Source: Macrophomina tecta
Lineage: Eukaryota > Ascomycota > Dothideomycetes > Botryosphaeriales > Botryosphaeriaceae
Direction: 5' to 3'
Assembly (NCBI GenBank): GCA_024180945.1
Contig: JAKSGN010000007.1
Location: 4,278,001-4,342,000 of the forward strand
DNA length: 64,000 nucleotides
The position numbers and the translations under genes are program-made. Shown here piece by piece: positions 28,831-40,639 of this stretch (within the stretch, counting starts at the first letter, position 1; each line of letters opens with the position of its first letter). The notes below the pieces were generated by a model, which did no database searches, was not told where the DNA came from, and saw only the letters and a program-made list of their open reading frames with translations.

Positions 28831-31610
28831 GGCCGGGAGGATTGCTAAGTGACTTGACCAGGTGATTTTCTTCGCTCCTTTGGCTTTCGTATGAGGGTGA
28901 AGCTTAAGCAGTTGACTGCCTTGCTGTCAGCCCGAGAAGACAATTTGCTCTTCGATGCGTGATTGTACTTACCATAAATTGAGAGGCGGAGAACGAAGGA
29001 TATGAGAACGGCCGCAAGGGAGTCAGTGTTCTGAACTGAACAACTATAGCGAGGGCAGGCAATCATTTAATATCCAGAATTTGTTGTTGGACGCCCAACA
29101 ATTTATCCTCCCCTAACCAACCTTTTGGTCAAGTGGTAATCCCTTAGTTCCTGCATTTCTCCGGCTGGCCCAATATTGGCTTCTCGCGCTCTCCCAATGA
29201 TAGATATTGCAGACCAAATCAGATGAATGGCGTGATGAGCGACGGTCGGTTGAAGCACCTAAGTGAGGGTAAGTGTGGAGATTTACCCCTTTCTATTGGG
29301 AGGTATAAAATCCACTACGTCAAAATGACCCTTCCGCCAGTAAAATTTCGTTCTAAATAAATCAACTACTGTTGATGAAATCCGCGCCCGTGATATACGT
29401 TGGACACTACTGGTGGAGTGGTTGGCGAGGGGAATGCAGCAACATCCCTTTGTTCCGCTTTCTGAGGCACATGGCGGCATCAAGCAATTCACACATTGCT
29501 ATTCTTCGGATAGGCACATATATGGGCAAAAGGCCCTCGATAAGTTACTCGCGTCGGTTGTTATGTATTAAAGCTGCCAACAATTTCGCAATTGGTGGAA
29601 CGTGGACACAAACTCTTCAGTTGGGGTGTGCATTTACAGGTGAGTTGTGAATGCCGTGCTGAAGCTTCTGCAGAGTGCTTCGAGCTAGGACCGCAAGTCT
29701 ACCACGATTTTCGTGCGGGAAATCCGCTCTTTCTTTTCGTACGCGGCCTAGCACAGGTGCATTCACCAATATCTTCGGAAGTAGAAGTGCTCTGTCCTTT
29801 CGGAAGGGGTCGGGGTTATTGTGGGCACTAGCATTCAGGTGCACCGCATCTTCTGGGACGCCAGAGAACCTGCCATGTATACTAGGGGAATTGGGCCAAA
29901 GCTTTCGGGCTCTCCAAAGATACCATATTCCAGTGAACAAGCCGCCGTTCCAGCACCCACCCCTTGCTCTCAACTTCGCTGATAGGAGTCAGGCTGGAAA
30001 GAGGGAGAGCAAAGAAAACAAGAAATAGCGCAATTGCGAATCGAGAGAGCTGCGACGTGGACGAATACGGAGCGTGTTTCGATTGGCAACGGCATGAAAT
30101 GCGGAGCGGCCCGTCGGATTTACTCTAGTGATGGCAGATGAAGGGGCAACTGCAAGACTGGAGCAGCAGAAAAAAGTATCGGCGACGCTTCCGAGGACTG
30201 TGCTGCTACCGCGCTATCAGGGAGGCTGACCTCGCCAATTCACGACAGTCTACAGCTGGTTTGGGTTAAGGGCTCCGGTGGTTGGCCTGGTGTTGTGGGA
30301 GCTCCACTTGTTTTTTCGCCACGAGCCGGCGGAACTAAGGTTCCCAGGACAAAGGCGGATATTCCGCGGGGCCTTATCGAAGATTAATAAGTCCAGTAGC
30401 CGAAAAGGAGCTGCGGCATCTGCACAGCGACGGACGAAGGTGGGCCCGGGCGGTCAAGACGAAGGTGGGCCCGGGCGGTCAAGACGATGGTGGGGCGTGC
30501 AGGCGAACCCAAACCAGCATGCTCCTTGTTGTCTCAGCACCAGACAGGAAGCTCCACTGCTCCTCTTTTCTGCAACGGTGGGCGAGGCTATTGCGCGTCG
30601 TGTGGTGGGCGTTCCGCCGGGCTGGGCCAAGAGGAGCTGATGGGGGCAGATGCGGACTTTAAGAATGCGCGCTCGGACGTGTTGTCGCAGAGGGAGGGCG
30701 GCGGAGAAGAGGCAGATGGCATCCTCGCCGGCAGGCAGAGGGCTCGGCGGCGAAGGGAGGGAGGTGAAGCAGAGGGGAGCAGGAGAAAGTGGGTTTCCCC
30801 CACAGTCGGCCGCAACCTCGGGGGGTCGGAAAATCCGGAGAGCTGCCCTCTTCCAACGTCGGCTCCTGCAGCACCTGCACCCATTCGTCAGCACCCACGC
30901 CCGTCTGCTCGCTGCCCGCTGCACCTCTCGCTCCGCCAGCCGCATCGAGCTGCGCCGGATTATGCCGAGGGTCAATGCTTTTCCGCCTGCCTCTCCCTCG
31001 CCGGCTACGCTCACCGGCATCTCGCCTCCCGCATCATTGCCCCGACCCCAGTTTCCCCGCTACAGCCTCCCCGTATCCCTTTGCGTCCCCCCGGCCGTGT
31101 TTCTCCAATGGGGCACGATTCGCCGCAAAGCTTGGTCCGCAGACAAGCTGTCTCGGGCCGCCGCTGCCCAAGCCATTCACAGTGCTTGTGTTTGCTAGCG
31201 CCCCCCTCCGCCGTCGTCATCTCTCGCAAGGTCTGTCCAGCCCGCGCACCCTCCAAGACCCACTTCGCCGCTGCAGTTGACACCGAGGCCCGCGCTCTGC
31301 AGCTGCGCAATGGCTATCGTCGCGGGAAGAGCCTGCGGCATGCGCGCCTTCTCAACAACTATGACTGAATCAACTGTCCGGGGTACGCCCCATCGCTGTG
31401 GAGATGCCGGGCGCCCGTCATCTATGGCTATCTTGCTTTCTTAATTGCTCCCCTTTTCGTCCCACCTCGACTCCACGCCGATTCCCTTTTCTGTTTTCGT
31501 GCACACCCCCAGCCTGCCGCATCCACCTGTCTCAGCTGCAGCCCTTTTGCGCATCTGCTGCTTCTCCTCCACGCTCCTGCAGCATCCATCCGCGCCCTTA
31601 AAGTGCAGCC
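28831..31610. other. Long intergenic region, two upstream regions, no supported gene
   Basis: It holds the upstream regions of the flanking divergent genes. The left part (28.8-30.1 kb) is AT-richer, with an inverted repeat TTGTTGG/CCAACAA around 29083. The right part (30.4-31.6 kb) is GC-rich with overlapping frames on both strands, which is typical of composition rather than coding. A 25-bp tandem repeat is listed separately. Confidence 0.55.
30436..30485 (+). repeat. Tandem duplication of a 25-bp unit
   Basis: Two identical 25-bp units (30436-30460 and 30461-30485), each containing GGGCCCGGGCGGTC, sit head to tail. The start of a third, mutated copy follows (GATGGTGGGG). Confidence 0.95.
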
Positions 31611-33422
31611 ATGTCTGCCTCTCTGGAGGATGAGAAGGGCGGAGACGAGCGGCAGGAGAACATGAAGGTGCCCATAAAATCCGATGCGGGCGACCACGAG
31701 GCTCTGGCCCACCATGCCACCTATCTGGAGGACGGAGGAGCAGACCTCACACCAGAGCACCGCGAATACCTGCTAAAGAGGCATGGCACTTTGTCTTTGG
31801 ATCCGCTGCCTTCAGTCGACCCGGCAGACCCCTACAACTGGCCAAACTGGAAGGTGAGGACGCACCGGATACCGCGTCGCGGGCAAAGACTGACGAGTAT
31901 TCAAGAAAAACGCCAATTTGGTGCTCGTCGCATTCCACGCCATGATGACCACATTCATTGCAGCCGGGATCATTCCGGCTTACGAAGACATTGCCGAGGA
32001 CCTTGGTTGCTCCCTGCAACGCGCCTCATACTTGACCTCGATGCAAATCGCAGTTCTTGGCTACGCACCATTATTCTGGAAGCCCATCTCATATCGGTAT
32101 GGGCGACGCCCGGTGTGGCTGATATCGACTGTTGGCGCTGCCGTCTGCAACATCGGATGCGCCGTCAGTCACAGCTATGCGGCCATGTCGGCATGCCGCT
32201 GTCTCGTCTCTTTTTTCATCAGCCCGGCCATGGCTATCGGTAGCGGTGTCGTCGTGGAGACCTTCTTCAAGAAAGACAGAGGAAGGTACATGGGCATTTG
32301 GACGTGAGTGTTCTCCTGGTGCCAATGTTAAAATCAATCTAACCCCAGAGCAGGCTCATGGTGACCCTTGGCCCTCCCTCCGGCCCTTTCCTAATGGGAT
32401 TTGTCGCATACCATATCGGATACCGTTGGATCTATTGGATATTTGCGATGGTGAGTCCCCTGGCCTGAAAAGGTGGTTTCGGTAATGGTCCTGACATCGT
32501 GTCAGATCAACGGCGGCCAGTTCATTGGCTACTTCTTCTTCGGCCCCGAGACCCGCTACATCCGCCAAGGTGTCCAACACACTGGCAGTGCCTTCAAACA
32601 AGAGTATCTAAATTTCGGCCGGCTGGATCCCACACCGCTCCGCCTTTATGAATTTATCCAACCAGCCTCGCTGGTTCGCTACACCTCCATCCTGATCCCG
32701 ACAATCTCGTACACGCTCGTTTTCGGGTTTGCGAGCGTGCTGTTGACGGTCGAGATCCCTCAGATTTTCCTACCCAAGTTTCACTTCAACGCCCAGCAAA
32801 TCGGACTCCAGTTCCTCGGGATCATCATCGGCTCGGTCATAGGCGAGCAGCTGGGAGGCCCGCTGAGTGACATCTGGATGAACCGAAAGACCAGGCGCAA
32901 CGGTTCGATCAGACCGCCGCCCGAGCACAGGCTCTGGCTCTCGTGGCTCGGATTTTTGCTGGCAATCGTTGGCCTGATAGTTTTCGGCGTTCGCACCCAG
33001 CAGGCTCCAGAGGGCCATTGGAACGTGACCCCAATTGTCGGCATTGCCATCGCGGGCGTGGGCAATCAGATTGTAACGACGGTGCTAGTCACTTACGCGG
33101 TGGACTGCCATCCGGAGGCGTCCAGCAGCATTGGTGTATTCGTCAATCTAATCAGGAGCACGGTAAGCCGGGCCATACGCGTCATCCATCTTCTGAACGG
33201 CTGCTGACTCTGTACTAGTGGGGCTTCATTGTTCCTTTCTTTGCGCCAGACATGATTAGCAGGCTGGGCATGAGCGGAAGCGGAGGCCTCATGGCCGGGA
33301 TCCTGTTCGTGGCCAGCTGGCTGCCTATCATATGCCTCCAGTTCCGGGGAGGTGCTTGGCGGAAGCGGAGAGCACTGAAGGACGAGAATAGGGAAGGCGC
33401 AGGCACTAGGCGTGGTGATTAG
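31611..33422 (+). CDS. MFS transporter, DHA1/Hol1-like
   Basis: The exons are 31611..31853, 31906..32303, 32354..32450, 32506..33162 and 33219..33422, 532 residues. All introns are ~50-56 nt with GTGAG or GTAAG donors. Residues 1-80 are a hydrophilic N-terminus typical of fungal DHA1 members (HREYLLKRHGTLSLDPLPS, then DPYNWPNWK). About 12 membrane helices follow, with the MFS motif A-like SYRYGRRPVW after helix 2, GYRWIYWIFAM in the first half, and a second half starting near SLVRYTSILIPTISYTL. The family includes drug:proton antiporters and the polyamine/cation transporter Hol1; the substrate is not readable. The tail is short and basic. Confidence 0.9.
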
Positions 33423-33941
33423 GAATCCCTGTCTAATATGTCGTGTCAGCGCCCACCCTGGCAGACGCTCCGATCTGATTGACAGGTTGACCACGATCGG
33501 GTCGGCCAGCCAGCCTTAGGCAGCGACTCACAGGTTCTAGCCCGGGACAGACCGGCTGGGCCTCAATTTAGACTTTCTCATGTGACCTCGCGACCACGCG
33601 GTGAATTGCTTGACCCGCTGATCCGTTACCCTTCTCCCAAGACGGTCGGATTCTCGACGATCGCTTCAACCGCCAACCAGCGCTCTCCGTTACTACCATC
33701 CTCACTTCCATACCTCCCCTCCGGCACCCACCAGCCATTGCCAGCGCTGCCATATCCGAGCCCTCAAGAGCGGTCGGCTGACAGCGGCAGCAATCCTGCT
33801 GCAGGGCCGCCGTTCATGGTCCGGCCTCGTTTTCTCGCATCCGCTCCGAAGCGACGCTGCCCACCTACCCACTGACATCAACCTTTTTTTTTTTCCTTCC
33901 GTTTCCCCTCTTTCCCGCACCTCTCCACTTTTCCCCCGGAA
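33423..33941. other. Promoter region of the MYND protein gene
   Basis: It has C/T-rich tracts and an 11-T run near 33884-33894, just upstream of the ATG at 33942, and TTAGGCA near 33516. No gene is seen. Confidence 0.55.
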
Positions 33942-36248
33942 ATGTCGTCGTGCGCCATCTGCAACACGGCCGGCGCACGAGCATGCACGCGGTGCCGGTC
34001 GATCAGCTATTGCTGTCGCGAATGCCAGCAGAAAGACTGGCCTTCGCATCGTCTGCTGTGCGCCCAATTCCTCACACAGCCTCCACGGCCGAGCCCCTCG
34101 CATCGCCGGGCCATTCTGCTGCGGCCCGAAGCCAAGACACCGCGGCTCGAGTGGGTGCGCTGCATCAAGGTCGAGAACCATCCGGACTTTGGCACCTACG
34201 AGCTGAACGAGGGCGTCGACACGTTGTTGTTGAGCCTAGATTCAGGCCCAACGACGACTTACTCAGGCATTACCAGGGTCCCCTTCCAGCGCAACATTCC
34301 GCGGAAGCGCGATCTAGACCACACCATCGAGCTGTCCTTTCGAGACGACTTCCTCAGTGACAGCTCCCTTAAGAACCTGGCCGTCGTAGAGGTGACCAAG
34401 GGGAGAGCGGTGCATGACTGGCGCGGCCCGCTGGTGTTCATGCGCAAGAAAGAGGTGGGCTTCGATCCCATGTCCTACGAGGACATCACGCTACAGGACT
34501 TCCGAGACATTGTCGACTACCTGGTCTACTACTGCAACCCTCGTTTCGAGAACCGCGGGTATACAATCGCCGACGTGGACGCGCTCATGGGTAACTACAG
34601 CGAGGAAGAGCTGGGCAAGCGGAAGGATGCCACGAGAAGCGAGGAGCAACCGCAGACCCCGAAGCCCGCATGGCGCCAGAAACTCGATGAGCTGAAGCGA
34701 CAGCAGGCTGATATAGAGCACAGGATCCTGCACCCGCGCGAGCCGACGCATGACGAGATGATCGAGTGGATTCGAGACATCAAACAACTGCAGGCTCTCA
34801 GTGCGCCCAAGCTGCTTAACAGTTCGCTCACTAAGCGACGGCTGAAGTCAGTCCGGGTCAACTGCGTGGGAGACTTGCATCCAGACAAGAGCAGATACAG
34901 CATGGTTGAGATGCCTGGCGGTCACCCCTTTTTCGAAGACGGCTTCCAAGCATCCCCCATCTCGCCCATCTCCAAGCTCGTCGGGTTTCCAGTTCGCGGC
35001 AAGCGTCAGCCGCGCTACCCAGACAGCGACAACACCCCCGAGTCATATGACAACCCGGCCGCGGCGTATCTGTTCACGGAAATGGATCCAATCAGCCCTC
35101 ATTGGGGCTTCTCGCTATCACGGCTGTACTGGGGATATCAAGTTGGCAGCATCGTGCTGATGCGCGACGACGGCGAGGACCTGACGGTCGAGCAGGCCGA
35201 AGCACTTTGCGGCTTCTGCCAGTTGATCGTGGCTCCGCTGCTCGAGAGCGCGCTAGTGGGCGCAGTGTCCAAAGACGCAATTATGGACATGCTCACGCCC
35301 GAGCTATTCCAACAAACAGTCGACCTGGTGCGCAGCCAGCGCGACCAAGTCCAGGCTCTCCTACGGACCAAGACCGACGCCGCCATCTTCCCCGCAACAC
35401 CCACCGTCGAAGCCGGCCCCATCCTCCCTCCCCTCCCCTCATCCTCCTCCGCCTCCGCCTCCGCCTCCTCCCACACGACCCGCCCCTCCCTCTGGGAACG
35501 CAAAGACTCCAAAATCGACGCCTCCCCGCTCCCTACCCCTCTCCCCAGCACCACCAATGCCCCCATCCTCCCCCTCGACACCGCCACCACCGACGACGAC
35601 CCAACTCACCCACCCCCCCTCTCCTCCGCCCCTTACACCCTCGCGATCCGCATCGCCTGCGTCGCCGAATCCACGGCCCCCTCCCTCACCGGCAGCTCCC
35701 CGACCAACACCAAATACAAGCCGCTCCTCCTGCCGCCGCACCACCCGGCCCTCACCGCGCCCATCGCCCCGCTCTCCCGCCTCGCCGGCCTGCCCCTGCG
35801 CTGCTGGCGCGATCCGACCTCTTCCCAGCCGCCGCCCACGCCGCTCGGCTTCGTCTCCTCCTCCGACCCGGACCCGCAAGTCGCAGACATCCTGCCGCCC
35901 GCGGCGGGCGACAACCCGGAGGTGTCGCACCTGTTCATCGAGTGGGAGGACCTGACGCACCCGTTCTGGGGCTTCGCGCCGCCGGCGTGGCAGCGCGATG
36001 TCGGCAGCGTGGTGGTGTGCAGGGCCGACGGCGGGGATTTGGAGGAGGGCCTGTGCAGGGGGCTGGTCGAGTACGTGGTCGGGCGGTGTCAGCCGCTGTT
36101 TGAGGAGGCGCTGGAGGGGCGGAGGGAGAGGGCGAGCGTGGTGGCGCGCATCGGGCCGGGGGAGTGGATGGGGAAGTGGGGAGGATGGGTTGAGGGTGGG
36201 CGGAAGGAGAGGGGCGAGGAAAAGGAGGGGGATGGCATGGTTGGCTGA
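33942..36248 (+). CDS. MYND-type zinc-finger protein with a duplicated C-terminal domain
   Basis: A single exon of 768 residues. Residues 4-40 form a complete MYND finger with all eight ligands (Cys4, Cys7, Cys15, Cys18, Cys24, Cys28, His36, Cys40). Residues ~60-240 form a region rich in charged segments (NHPDFGTYELNEGVD). A coiled segment lies near 245-280. A domain at ~325-460 (PISPISKLVGFPVRG, MDPISPHWGFSLSRLYWG, VGSIVLMRDDGEDL) is repeated at ~595-755 (LTAPIAPLSRLAGLPLRCW, THPFWGFAPPAWQRD, VGSVVVCRADGGDL). A Ser/Ala/Pro-rich linker separates the copies. MYND fingers bind proline-rich peptides; several fungal MYND proteins act in development or ubiquitination. The role here is unknown. Confidence 0.9.
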   Translation: MSSCAICNTAGARACTRCRSISYCCRECQQKDWPSHRLLCAQFLTQPPRPSPSHRRAILLRPEAKTPRLEWVRCIKVENHPDFGTYELNEGVDTLLLSLDSGPTTTYSGITRVPFQRNIPRKRDLDHTIELSFRDDFLSDSSLKNLAVVEVTKGRAVHDWRGPLVFMRKKEVGFDPMSYEDITLQDFRDIVDYLVYYCNPRFENRGYTIADVDALMGNYSEEELGKRKDATRSEEQPQTPKPAWRQKLDELKRQQADIEHRILHPREPTHDEMIEWIRDIKQLQALSAPKLLNSSLTKRRLKSVRVNCVGDLHPDKSRYSMVEMPGGHPFFEDGFQASPISPISKLVGFPVRGKRQPRYPDSDNTPESYDNPAAAYLFTEMDPISPHWGFSLSRLYWGYQVGSIVLMRDDGEDLTVEQAEALCGFCQLIVAPLLESALVGAVSKDAIMDMLTPELFQQTVDLVRSQRDQVQALLRTKTDAAIFPATPTVEAGPILPPLPSSSSASASASSHTTRPSLWERKDSKIDASPLPTPLPSTTNAPILPLDTATTDDDPTHPPPLSSAPYTLAIRIACVAESTAPSLTGSSPTNTKYKPLLLPPHHPALTAPIAPLSRLAGLPLRCWRDPTSSQPPPTPLGFVSSSDPDPQVADILPPAAGDNPEVSHLFIEWEDLTHPFWGFAPPAWQRDVGSVVVCRADGGDLEEGLCRGLVEYVVGRCQPLFEEALEGRRERASVVARIGPGEWMGKWGGWVEGGRKERGEEKEGDGMVG

Positions 36249-36358
36249 GGAGAGGCCGAGAGAGCATTGCGTCTGAGAGTGGTTGCAGCATTTAGGTTTG
36301 GCCCCTAGGTTGAGAGGTTGCCTTTCCTGTAGTATGTGTAGGATACTCCTCGGGGCTT

Positions 36359-36363
<5 letters not shown>

Positions 36364-36397
<34 letters not shown>
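36364..36397 (+). repeat. TG dinucleotide microsatellite (about 17 units)
   Basis: A perfect alternating TG run lies about 115 bp after the MYND gene stop, probably in its 3' UTR. Confidence 0.95.
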
Positions 36398-36401
<4 letters not shown>

Positions 36402-37474
36402 TGGCGTTAAGATTGAGTTTGGGGAGCTGACGAAGACAAATTGGGTGGCAGGTTTGGGCTCTGTTTTCTTTGTTTTCTTTCCTGGACCGTATTTCTTTTG
36501 CCTTGGAGGTTTTCTGGAAAGATTGCAAAGCTCTCAAGATTATGATTCGGTATCCGCTACGGGACTGGCGTCGACGATGTGGACGTCGGCAAGGTTTGTG
36601 GAATCTCTCCTTAGTTTCTTTTGTTTCTTCCCAATAATAAGGCTACTTGCGTGGTAAGTCTGTGTGTCCATTTCTGAAGTTCTGCCTTTGCTGGTAGCGT
36701 GTTCAAAGCTCACTAACCATGAGCATCTTGGTGTTTCATATTCCAAAACGCGGGGAGGCCGCCAAGGAATCGTTGATTCATGAAGCATCATGGCGGCAGT
36801 GTTTTTCGGCTAGGCTTGCCGAGACATGCAACTGTCTAGATAAGGTCACTAATTCTGCAGATGTTGAAGCCGAAGCTTTGTCTGGTTGTACTGATTTGTT
36901 TTCCTTCCCAGGCGAAGGTTCGTCAGTGGAGATCCAACCTCGACGAGCTACTGTAATATTATTGTGCCTGAAATACGTGCATACTGTGCGTATGTGACGG
37001 CAGACGGCTAGAGCGGCAAGACTACCACAGGGAGAAAAGGAAGCGGCATGGTGAATGGAGTAAACGTGATTCCACTTCGATCTTGCCTTTCTTTCACTAT
37101 GCTCTGATGATCACATACTCTCTCTTTGGCTTTAGGATGTGCCGCAACACTGGAAGATCAAGCGCTGAGTACTATCTGCGGCGCGCAACTATGAGCTTCA
37201 AGTGGCTTTCTAGGCGAAAGGAATAATAGTGGGGGCCACAGCAAGCAGAACGCCCTTGATTTATCATAGATCAGCTGTTGCTGTGTTGCAGGGAATGGAT
37301 ATGTGGGCAAAAGAGACATATATGGACTTTTCACACGGGGCTAAAGACCCCACCCCCGCTTCAGGTGTTCAGATCGCGGTGACCAATTATGTGAGTCAGC
37401 TGAGAATTTGCTGAAGAAACGATAATGAGATCTGACTAAATTGAGTGTGTAAGCCCTTGGTGTACACAGTATGC

Positions 37475-37496
37475 TTTTTTTTTTTTTTTTTTTTTT
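37475..37496 (+). repeat. Poly(T) tract of 22
   Basis: An uninterrupted T22 run in AT-rich intergenic sequence. It could be the tail of a reverse-oriented retroposed sequence or a simple repeat. Confidence 0.95.
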
Positions 37497-38077
37497 CGTA
37501 GTACTGCGGATAGTAGATACAAATTTCAAATTTCAACTATTCATTGGAGAAGACTAGAATGGAGGAGATAATTCACCCTCTAACCACTCTCAAGCGTACG
37601 TTGTCAAATTATATTAAGACAATATTGATACCGCAGTCGCTATCAATGTGACATCACCCGGGCTAGTTCCATCTAAAATAGAAGCATGCTCCGTAACTAA
37701 TCAGCATTTTTTGACTTACTCTCGCAAAATATCTCCCTTGTACACTGGAATACTTCACGTCCTATCAGCAGAACCGACAACATCGTCTAAAGACCACCCA
37801 AACAACATGATTCAGAGCATAAACATATAAATGACCACCAAATTAAAATCTATTGAGACGATTCAAGACACTCCACAAATTATTGAAAAACATGACCGCC
37901 ATGTTGAAAATGAGGGAGAAAGAGGAAGAAAGGGAGAGAGGGGGGCATAGAGAAAATAATGAATAGTACAACCGCTCCCATCTTTACTCTTTTGCATCAA
38001 GCGCTAAGGTATAATCAAAACACTTCTTCCCCCAAGGTCCACCGCCCCCTTTCCAATGCACTTTAACCTCCATATAT

Positions 38078-39955
38078 CTAAGCAGTAGCAGCAGCAGGCT
38101 GCTCCTTCTCCTTTTCCTTCTTCTCATGATGCTTCTTCTTCTTATCGCCCTTGTGCTCCTTCTTCGCGGCAGCCTCGGCCATGAGCTGCTCGAAAGCCAT
38201 GAAATCGCCCTCCTCCTCCGGGTCGCGCTCTGCCTTGGCAAACAGCTCGCCGATGATGACGATGGCCTGGGCGCGCTCGATGCGCTTCTCCAGCTTGACC
38301 GTCTTGTCGCCCAGCACCTTGTCGCACACGTCGCGCAGCACGCTCTGGATCTCGAACTTGCTGCCGCGCCACGCCGCCGCCAGGATCTTGCCCGTCACCA
38401 GCTTCTCATACTCGGCCTTCTTCTCATCCGTCCACTCCTCGCCGCCCGCCTCCTCCGCCTTGGCCATCGCCTCCATGCTCATCTGCGCGTCGATGGCCGT
38501 CGAGATGGTGCCCCACGTCTCCTTGGCCAGCTGGCCCTTGTCCTTCAGCCGGCCGAAGAAGCCGCCAATGCCCAAGAACTTCTGGCTCTTGAGGAAGTTG
38601 GTGCCCTTGCTGGTATAAACTTGGCCGATCGCATGCAAAATCTCCAGTCCAAAGCTCTCCATCTTCAAGTTCTCCACCTCGAGCTTCATCTGCTCCTTGA
38701 AGCTCGCCGTCACGTCAGCGCCCTTGTCGCTCTCCGTCCACACGCTGATCCGCCGCACCAGCTTCTCCGCCAGCGTGTTGACCCGCTCGTCCCGCACCTT
38801 CTTGCGCTCCATCTCGTACGCCGCCAGCTCCTCGCGCTGCTCCTTTGTCAGGCCGCCCTTCTTCTTCTCCTTGGCCCGCAACTCCTTCTCCTTCTCCGAT
38901 ACACCTGCTGCATCCATCCGCGCCTCCTCCTCGCTCCGGTCCATGATTGCCAGCCGTGTCGGCACCCCCTTCGGGCGCGGCGTGCTGGTGCCCGAAGCCG
39001 ACGGGCTGGGCGTGGCGTCAGCGGCCACAGGCGCAGGCTTCTCATCCTCAAAAATGGGCTTCTCCGGGACAGCAGCAGCAGCAGGCGCAGGCGTCGCGCC
39101 GGCCGTAGCGTCCGTAGCGGCGGCCGTACCAGCAGCACTGCTGGGCGCGGTGGTGCCATCGGCCTTCTCGCCCGCCTCGGCTTCCGCGGCGGCGGCGGCG
39201 GCGGCAGCGGCGGCGGCGGCGGCCTCCTCCTCCTCCATCTCCTTCATCGTGATATCCATGGTGTGCGTGAGGTCCTTCATGAGCGAGATCTCGCCGATCC
39301 TGGTGTGCGTGCCTCGCGTTAACTCATGTGCCTGGTGTCAAAACCGGTCGCTTCTCGCGGGTGTCGCTTTTACGTACCAATCCACGAATGCCTCACCGCC
39401 AAAGATCATGCTAAAGAACTCGGCCGGGTCCTCTGTTGGTGTTGCTCTTTGTCAGCCAGTCCGTTTCCATATCATCATTATGCCTCCCCTCTGAAGGTTT
39501 GCCATACCGAAACCGCTGTGCGGCACAGCGCCTTCCTTGCCGTGCGCGTCATACTGTTTCCGCAGTTCCTTGTCGCTCAGGACTTGGTACGCTTCGCCTA
39601 TCTGTGTGTGTGAGAAGCGAAGCCGCCGTAGTCAGAAAATTGTGCCCCGCTAAGTCTTTCGCAAGCGTGCGAAGAAAGAACAAGACTTACAGCCTGGAAC
39701 TTCTCGTGGGCGGACTCGTCGCCGGGGTTCTTATCTGGAGAGAGGTGAAAGAATCAGTCGGCCGTTCGCGCGTGGCAAGTGGGAGGAAAACTGGGCGCGT
39801 AGGAGATAGCAGAGTACTGCAGCGTGCGTCTTCGTCTTTGGCGCCGTACCAGGGTGGAGCTTGATCGCGAGTTTGCGGTATGCCTTCTTGATCTCAATTT
39901 CGGACGCGGTGGGCGGCACCTGCAAGGCGTCGTAGTAGGTCGTGTCGACAACCAT
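38078..39955 (-). CDS. DnaJ/Hsp40 co-chaperone with DnaJ-X domain (Caj1-like)
   Basis: Five exons, complement(39850..39955), (39691..39734), (39508..39601), (39378..39432) and (38078..39299), encode 506 residues. The J domain occupies residues ~5-75 ([19 protein letters not shown], then HPD split by intron 1, then [15 protein letters not shown]). A Gly/Phe-like stretch with [18 protein letters not shown] follows, then the DnaJ-X region ([17 protein letters not shown]). Next come a 13-residue Ala run in an acidic context, a Pro/Ala/Thr-rich linker, and a conserved helical C-terminal domain (~265-470: [31 protein letters not shown]). The tail is Lys/Glu-rich. This is the Caj1/Djp1 group, nuclear, cytosolic or peroxisome-linked co-chaperones of Hsp70 in yeast. 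Confidence 0.93.
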
Positions 39956-40639
39956 CTTGGGCGGCCGAGCGGGAGCGGAAGTCAGAGGGATGAAGGCGTA
40001 GCAATGAAGAGTTGTAGCGTAGGTCGCGTAGCTTGCAGAAAGGAGGGCTCGGATTCAGGCGGGCGGCGGTGGAACAAATGTTGTTGTGTTGAGAAGTACA
40101 CGGAAAGGCGGCAGTGCCAGCGAGCGGCGGGAGACCCTTGCCCATGACGACGATTTTCTCGCTGTCCCGCGCAAAGCCACACTGGGGCATCGATCAGCGC
40201 CCAATGCCCCCAAGCCACACAGCGACGTCACAACCAGCCGGTGGAGCTGCCAGGCAGCATTTGTCACGCTGCAGAGGCGTACAGTAGTACAGAAAGCTTT
40301 TAGTAGTATATCGACAGAAACCCGTTCCCGAAGATGCCGTCGTAACGTCTGAAGTAAACGCCATGCTAAACCGTGCCGTGGTAATCGTCCATCCCCAGAA
40401 GTGAGCTATCAAGGAGGGCCACTTGTTTCACCTCCTGTACGTGATACTCGTAGACTTAACGCCAGTGCAATGTAACCGCCTGTCGGGCTTCAAGCGAACC
40501 CAAACTTTTCCCCTCTCCGCGAGAACCCGTCAAGAAAACTAGAAACAATCCCCGGCCAGAGTCGTGAAATACAAAGGAGTTGGACGTTATTATCCTGCTG
40601 ATTCCAATCCCTCTCGCCACGCCTTTTCTCGCCACACCT
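39956..40639. other. DnaJ gene upstream region and eIF4E 3' region
   Basis: Both neighbours run on the minus strand. No gene is seen. Confidence 0.55.

Larger units (their letters stand above)
36249..38077. other. Convergent intergenic region with simple repeats
   Basis: It lies between the 3' ends of the MYND gene (+) and the DnaJ gene (-). It is AT-rich to the right, with a TG dinucleotide repeat and a T22 tract listed separately. Short frames such as 36719-36997 have no domain or conserved feature. Confidence 0.55.

Noticed and set aside
30454..31368. Long overlapping frames on both strands (for example 293 codons at 30487-31368)
   Set aside because: GC-rich composition opens several frames at once. 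No domain, splice logic or family pattern is seen; it looks like MFS gene upstream sequence.
35439..35960. Gly/Arg-rich minus-strand frames within the MYND gene
   Set aside because: They are shadows of the C-rich linker of the real gene on the + strand.
38126..39322. 398-codon + strand Leu-rich frame opposite the DnaJ gene
   Set aside because: It is the antisense shadow of the Lys/Glu-rich DnaJ exon 5; the DnaJ frame has full domain support.
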